From contig JAXEJQ010000028.1 of the NCBI GenBank assembly GCA_034101475.1, forward strand, positions 1 through 64,000: 64,000 nt of DNA, written 5' to 3'. This document shows, one piece after another, positions 60,701-64,000 of the stretch; the first letter of the stretch is position 1; each line of letters opens with the position of its first letter. The notes under the pieces were generated by a model. It saw nothing but the letters and a program-made list of their open reading frames with translations, made no database searches and was not told the origin of the DNA. A program made the translations under genes and the position numbers. This DNA comes from Limivivens sp034101475 (lineage in GTDB: Bacteria; Bacillota; Clostridia; Lachnospirales; Lachnospiraceae).

Positions 60701-60753
60701 AAGATGCCATACGGATTGTTCCGTGCTTCGCACTCCCACAATCCTGCCATCTT
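60701..60753 (+). repeat. Complete copy of the GGATTGT hairpin-core repeat
   Basis: It folds as nested arms: AAGATG/CATCTT outside, GGATTGT/ACAATCC in the middle and GTGC-TTC-GCAC at the tip. The sequence ATACGGATTGTTCCGTGCTT continuing to CACAATCCTGCC is identical to 52709-52748. It lies 13 bases after the prfB stop but has no T run, so it is not a standard terminator. Confidence 0.8.
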
Positions 60754-60809
60754 AGAATAAGAGAACGAAGAAACGCACCAGAGAGAGAATACCATAAGGG
60801 GGTTATAAA

Positions 60810-62075
60810 ATGGGAATTATTAAAGCAGCAGTAGGCTCCGTCAAAGGAGCTATGGGCGATCAGTGGCTGAAGGCTGTGGAGCCGCAGAACATGAGTGACC
60901 GCACCGTTTTTGCAAAAGGCGTGACGGAAAAGGGAAGTGATACCATTGCCAACGGCTCTGTGATCCATGTTTACGATAATCAGTTCATGATGCTGGTGGA
61001 CGGCGGAAAAATCATTGATTATACCGCGGAGCCGGGATATTTTCAGGTGGATAATTCCTCCATGCCGTCTCTGTTTTCCGGCAGCTTCCGGGATGCGCTG
61101 AACGACACCTTTGAGCGTTTCAAATTTGGCGGCGGAACGCCGAAAAATCAGAAGGTTTACTATATTAACCTTCAGGAGATCAAGGGAATTCGTTTCGGCA
61201 CCCGCAATCCCATCAATTATTTTGACAACTTTTACAATGCGGAGCTGTTTCTGCGTGCCCATGGAACCTATTCCATCAAGATCACGGATCCCATGAAATT
61301 CTATGCGGAAGCAGTGCCGAAGAATCAGGACATTGTGGAGATCGACGAGATCAATGAGCAGTATCTTTCCGAGTTCCTGGACGCTTTGCAGTCCACAGTG
61401 AACCAGATGTCCGCCGATGGCGTACGGATCTCCTTTATTGCTTCCAAAAGCCGGGAGCTGTCCAGATATATGGCGGAAACCCTGGATGAGGACTGGAGAC
61501 AGACCAGAGGTATCGAGGTTCAGTCGGTGGGACTGGCCAGCATTTCCTATGACCAGGAGTCTCAGAAGCTCATCAATATGCGCAATAAAGGCGCGATGAT
61601 GTCCGATCCGACCATCCGTGAGGGCTATGTGCAGGCTTCCTTTGCAAACGGCATGGAAGCAGCCGGTTCCAATCCAAACGGCAGCGTGGCCGGATTTATG
61701 GGTATGGGAGCCGGAATGCAGGCGGGAGCCGGATTTATGGGGAGCATGTCCGCCACCAATCTGCAGCAGATGCAGATGCAGCAGGCAGCAGCCCAGCAGG
61801 CAGCAGCTCAGCAGGCTGCCCAGCAGACGCCCGTTTCCAGCCCGGCAGGCGGCTGGACCTGTTCCTGTGGTGCGGTGAACACCGGGAAATTCTGTCAGGA
61901 ATGCGGAGCTCCGAAGCCCGCTGCGAAGGAATGGACCTGTTCCTGCGGAACGGTAAATACCGGGAAATTCTGCCAGGAATGCGGAGCTCCCAGACCGGCG
62001 GAGGAATGGACCTGCTCCTGCGGAACAGTGAACAAGGGAAAATTCTGCCAGAATTGCGGGAAACCCCGTTCATAG
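60810..62075 (+). CDS. SPFH-domain protein with three C-terminal zinc ribbons (YdjI-like)
   Basis: The 421-residue protein begins MGIIKAAVGSVKGAMGDQWL, as in the 'virion core/SPFH' group, with the SPFH domain at about 30-270. A Met/Gln/Ala-rich linker (about 310-345) leads to three near-identical zinc ribbons, each with C-x-C-x8-C-x2-C spacing (WTCSCGAVNTGKFCQECGAP and two relatives), encoded by DNA repeats at about 61852-62073. In Bacillus, YdjI is the SPFH member of a YdjGHI complex that recruits PspA to the membrane; the two following genes match the other members. It has no TM helix. RBS AAGGGGG precedes ATG 60810. Confidence 0.85.
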   Translation: MGIIKAAVGSVKGAMGDQWLKAVEPQNMSDRTVFAKGVTEKGSDTIANGSVIHVYDNQFMMLVDGGKIIDYTAEPGYFQVDNSSMPSLFSGSFRDALNDTFERFKFGGGTPKNQKVYYINLQEIKGIRFGTRNPINYFDNFYNAELFLRAHGTYSIKITDPMKFYAEAVPKNQDIVEIDEINEQYLSEFLDALQSTVNQMSADGVRISFIASKSRELSRYMAETLDEDWRQTRGIEVQSVGLASISYDQESQKLINMRNKGAMMSDPTIREGYVQASFANGMEAAGSNPNGSVAGFMGMGAGMQAGAGFMGSMSATNLQQMQMQQAAAQQAAAQQAAQQTPVSSPAGGWTCSCGAVNTGKFCQECGAPKPAAKEWTCSCGTVNTGKFCQECGAPRPAEEWTCSCGTVNKGKFCQNCGKPRS

Positions 62076-62084
62076 GGAGGAAAA

Positions 62085-63203
62085 ATGGCTGCAGTTAGTT
62101 ATAAATGTCCAAATTGCGGGGGCGAATTGCGATTCGACCCCGTTTCTCAGAAATACAAATGTGAATACTGCCTTTCCTATTTCGATGATGTGCCTGAGGA
62201 AGAGGCGAAAAGACAGGAAGAGTATACGGGTGCCGGAGAGGGAACGGACAGCGGATCTGACCGGGGAGCCGAAATGGGCCGGGAATCCGGAGATGCTGCG
62301 GAAACGGGCGGAGGAGACGGAGCCGCAGGCGGGGAGGCAGTGGTTTACACCTGTCCGAGCTGCGGAGCGGAGATTGTCACCGACGCGACTACCGCGGCGA
62401 CCTTCTGCTATTACTGCCACAATCCGGTGGTCCTGGAGGGAAGACTGTCCGGAGAGTATCTTCCGGACAGGGTGATTCCTTTTAAACTGGATAAGAAGAA
62501 GGCCACGGAAGCTTTTCTGTCTTTTGTAAAGAAAAAGAAATTTGTGCCCGGGGCATTTTTTAATGAACGCCAGATTGAGAAGCTGACAGGCGTTTATTAC
62601 CCATACTGGATCTGCGATACCAAAGGAAATGGAGAGCTTCAGGGAACAGCCACCAGAGTCCGGGTATGGCAGGCAGGGGATATGGAGTATACGGAGACAA
62701 AGACGTATCTGGTAAAGCGCGCCGGTGCGATGGAACTGAAGGAGCTGCCGAAAAATGCACTGAAAAAGGCGGACCGTCAGCTGTGTGAGGGCGTCTGGCC
62801 CTATGATCTGGGGAGTTCCGTTCCCTTTGAAATGGGCTACTTATCCGGCTTTCAGGCAGAAAAGAGAGATCTGGATCGGGCGGATCTGGAGGAAGAAGTC
62901 CAGGCAGATGTTCAGGAATATGGCAAACGTCTGATGCGTGAGTCTGTCAACAGCTATGATACCTTCCATGTCGAGAAAACCCAGATTCAGACAGAAGATC
63001 AGAAATGGAATTACATGCTGCTGCCGGTGTGGGTTCTGACCTACCGGGACAAGGCCGGGAAGCAGTATTATTATGCCATGAACGGGCAGAACGGAGAGTT
63101 TGGGGGCGTCCTTCCCATTGACAGGGGAAAGCTGGCGGCTTTGTTTTTCGGAGTAGCGATTCCGGTACTGATTGCGTGTCTGTTAGGAGGATATTTCTTA
63201 TGA
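62085..63203 (+). CDS. Zinc-ribbon membrane protein (YdjG-like)
   Basis: The 372-residue protein has a zinc ribbon at 7-27 (YKCPNCGG, KCEYCLSYF), a Gly/Glu-rich linker, a second ribbon at about 88-108 (YTCPSCGAEIV, CYYCHNPVV), a conserved central domain (RVIPFKLDKKKATEAF, GVYYPYWICDTKG), and one C-terminal TM helix (ALFFGVAIPVLIACLLGGYF). This is the TFIIB-type zinc-ribbon partner seen with SPFH and TPM proteins. It starts ten bases after the SPFH gene and overlaps the TPM gene by four bases, so the three are translated together. RBS GGGAGG. Confidence 0.85.
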   Translation: MAAVSYKCPNCGGELRFDPVSQKYKCEYCLSYFDDVPEEEAKRQEEYTGAGEGTDSGSDRGAEMGRESGDAAETGGGDGAAGGEAVVYTCPSCGAEIVTDATTAATFCYYCHNPVVLEGRLSGEYLPDRVIPFKLDKKKATEAFLSFVKKKKFVPGAFFNERQIEKLTGVYYPYWICDTKGNGELQGTATRVRVWQAGDMEYTETKTYLVKRAGAMELKELPKNALKKADRQLCEGVWPYDLGSSVPFEMGYLSGFQAEKRDLDRADLEEEVQADVQEYGKRLMRESVNSYDTFHVEKTQIQTEDQKWNYMLLPVWVLTYRDKAGKQYYYAMNGQNGEFGGVLPIDRGKLAALFFGVAIPVLIACLLGGYFL

Positions 63204-64000
63204 GAAAGCTTATGGATAATCAGATCTTTCCCAATGGCAGACGGTATGGGATGGGGGCGCTTGCGGCGTTCGGTATGGCGGCTTTCCTGCTGTCCGGTAC
63301 CTGTGTCCGGGCGGAAGAGTCCGGACCTGTGTATGATTATGCCAATCTGCTGAGTGATAAGGAAGAGGCAGAACTGGAAGAGAGGGTTGCAGGCCTGGAA
63401 GAAGACTGGGATATGAATTTTGTCATTCTGACCATAGAGGATGCCCAGGGGAAAAGCGCCATGGACTATGCAGATGATTTTTACATGGACCAGGGCTATT
63501 ATGACAATGAACGCCGGGGCGGAGTCATCTATCTGATTGATATGGATAACCGGGAAGTGCGGGTGGAGACAGCCCATGACATGCTGTATTATCTCACCGA
63601 CAAACGGGTGGATGCGGTGATTGACGCAGGCTATGAGGAACTGACGGAGGGATATTATTACGGCTGTTTTTGGTACATGATGGATCAGACGGAAGAATTT
63701 CTGGAAGACGGGATTCCGGCGGGCCAGTATACATATGACAGTGAAACGGGAGAAATCCGGGTGTACCGGTCTATTACCTCTGGAGAAGCAGTGCTTGCTA
63801 TTCTGGCAGCCATCCTGGCCGGGGCGGCTGCCTGTCTGTATGTTCGATTCTCTTACAGGAAAAAATACACGACCTACCGTTATCCGTGGCAGGAAAAAGG
63901 ACAATTTCAGGCCCGGAAGAAAACGGATCATATTGTGAATCAGGTTGTCACCAGCAGACGAATTCCCAAGGATCCGCCGCCTGACAGTGACGGAGGGAAT
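63200..64000 (+). CDS. TPM-domain membrane protein (YdjH-like), cut by the window end
   Basis: The frame is open from ATG 63200 (inside the previous stop, AGGAGG upstream) to the last base, 267 codons, so the gene is incomplete only at its 3' end. A signal or anchor helix at about 17-38 (MGALAAFGMAAFLLSGT) is followed by a TPM domain (VYDYANLLSDKEEAELEERV, NFVILTIEDAQGKSA, GGVIYLIDMDNREVRV) and a TM helix near 195-217. The tail after it is basic. TPM domains act outside the membrane, with roles in phosphatase activity or membrane-protein assembly; here the neighbours suggest a membrane-stress complex. A pspA-like gene may follow beyond the window. Confidence 0.85.
   Translation, partial: MRKLMDNQIFPNGRRYGMGALAAFGMAAFLLSGTCVRAEESGPVYDYANLLSDKEEAELEERVAGLEEDWDMNFVILTIEDAQGKSAMDYADDFYMDQGYYDNERRGGVIYLIDMDNREVRVETAHDMLYYLTDKRVDAVIDAGYEELTEGYYYGCFWYMMDQTEEFLEDGIPAGQYTYDSETGEIRVYRSITSGEAVLAILAAILAGAAACLYVRFSYRKKYTTYRYPWQEKGQFQARKKTDHIVNQVVTSRRIPKDPPPDSDGGN

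Noticed and set aside
60701..60753. Intrinsic terminator of prfB
   Set aside because: The hairpin is strong but no T run follows, and identical copies occur away from gene ends; it is a member of the dispersed repeat family, although it may incidentally affect termination.

Overview
The window reads as chromosomal DNA of a spore-forming, anaerobic member of the Clostridia, most likely Lachnospiraceae. The support is indirect: roughly 50% GC, the gene order rpmE - DUF1385 - prmC - prfA, a GerA-type spore germination protein, BspA-like leucine-rich-repeat surface proteins, a CUT1 sugar transporter next to a YesM/YesN-type two-component system, and a clostridial-style sulfite reductase fusion. 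The species cannot be named from sequence alone. I found no rRNA, tRNA, CRISPR array, prophage or complete insertion sequence.

Layout. 1-4.3 kb: the end of a BspA-like protein, a secreted peptidoglycan-binding protein, and a LysR regulator facing a fused CoA-disulfide-reductase/rhodanese/sulfite-reductase/ferredoxin enzyme (4.5-7.0 kb). 7.1-10.5 kb: translation genes rpmE, DUF1385, prmC, prfA. 10.8-24.3 kb: a carbohydrate island with an AraC regulator, the remnant of a GPH-type sugar symporter, a ROK kinase, a GH1 6-phospho-beta-glucosidase, a YesMN-type two-component system, a three-gene CUT1 ABC importer and a GH2 beta-galactosidase. 25.0-34.2 kb: a co-directional run glmM, ABC exporter, DUF2156, hisC, small membrane protein, methyltransferase, hslO, nadE. 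34.4-37.7 kb: a 1092-residue secreted CAP/LRR protein whose C-terminus is paralogous to the first gene of the window. 37.8-40.5 kb (minus strand): an Rpn/PD-(D/E)XK family protein and an M18 aminopeptidase. 40.8-43.4 kb: L-ribulose metabolism (FGGY kinase and AraD) followed by a transglutaminase-like fragment. 43.5-47.3 kb: an FMN-binding-like membrane protein, a large GGDEF/EAL protein and a small XRE regulator. 47.5-52.6 kb (minus strand): a MarR-controlled heterodimeric ABC exporter and a PAP2 phosphatase. 53-56.7 kb: a GerA-family protein, a small lipoprotein, a eukaryotic-type HisA and the long hibernation factor HPF. 56.9-60.7 kb: secA and prfB, the latter with the programmed +1 frameshift. 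60.8-64 kb: an SPFH / zinc-ribbon / TPM trio resembling Bacillus YdjI-YdjG-YdjH, cut by the window end.

The most unexpected signal lies between the genes. Several intergenic gaps carry copies of a modular family of short palindromic elements. One hairpin module occurs at about 10.7, 40.5 and 54.9 kb; its two arms differ between copies but keep pairing by compensatory changes. A second hairpin core occurs at about 24.9, 38.9, 52.7, 55.1 and 60.7 kb. Some copies sit inside units with terminal inverted repeats (10610-10804, 38789-39002, 54937-55031), which suggests MITE-like non-autonomous elements. The second most notable item is the single-polypeptide sulfur redox enzyme at 4453-7026, with its own divergent LysR gene and palindromes in the shared promoter region.

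Most functional calls rest on recognisable family motifs. Promoters and terminators were read by eye, and no database or folding program was run.
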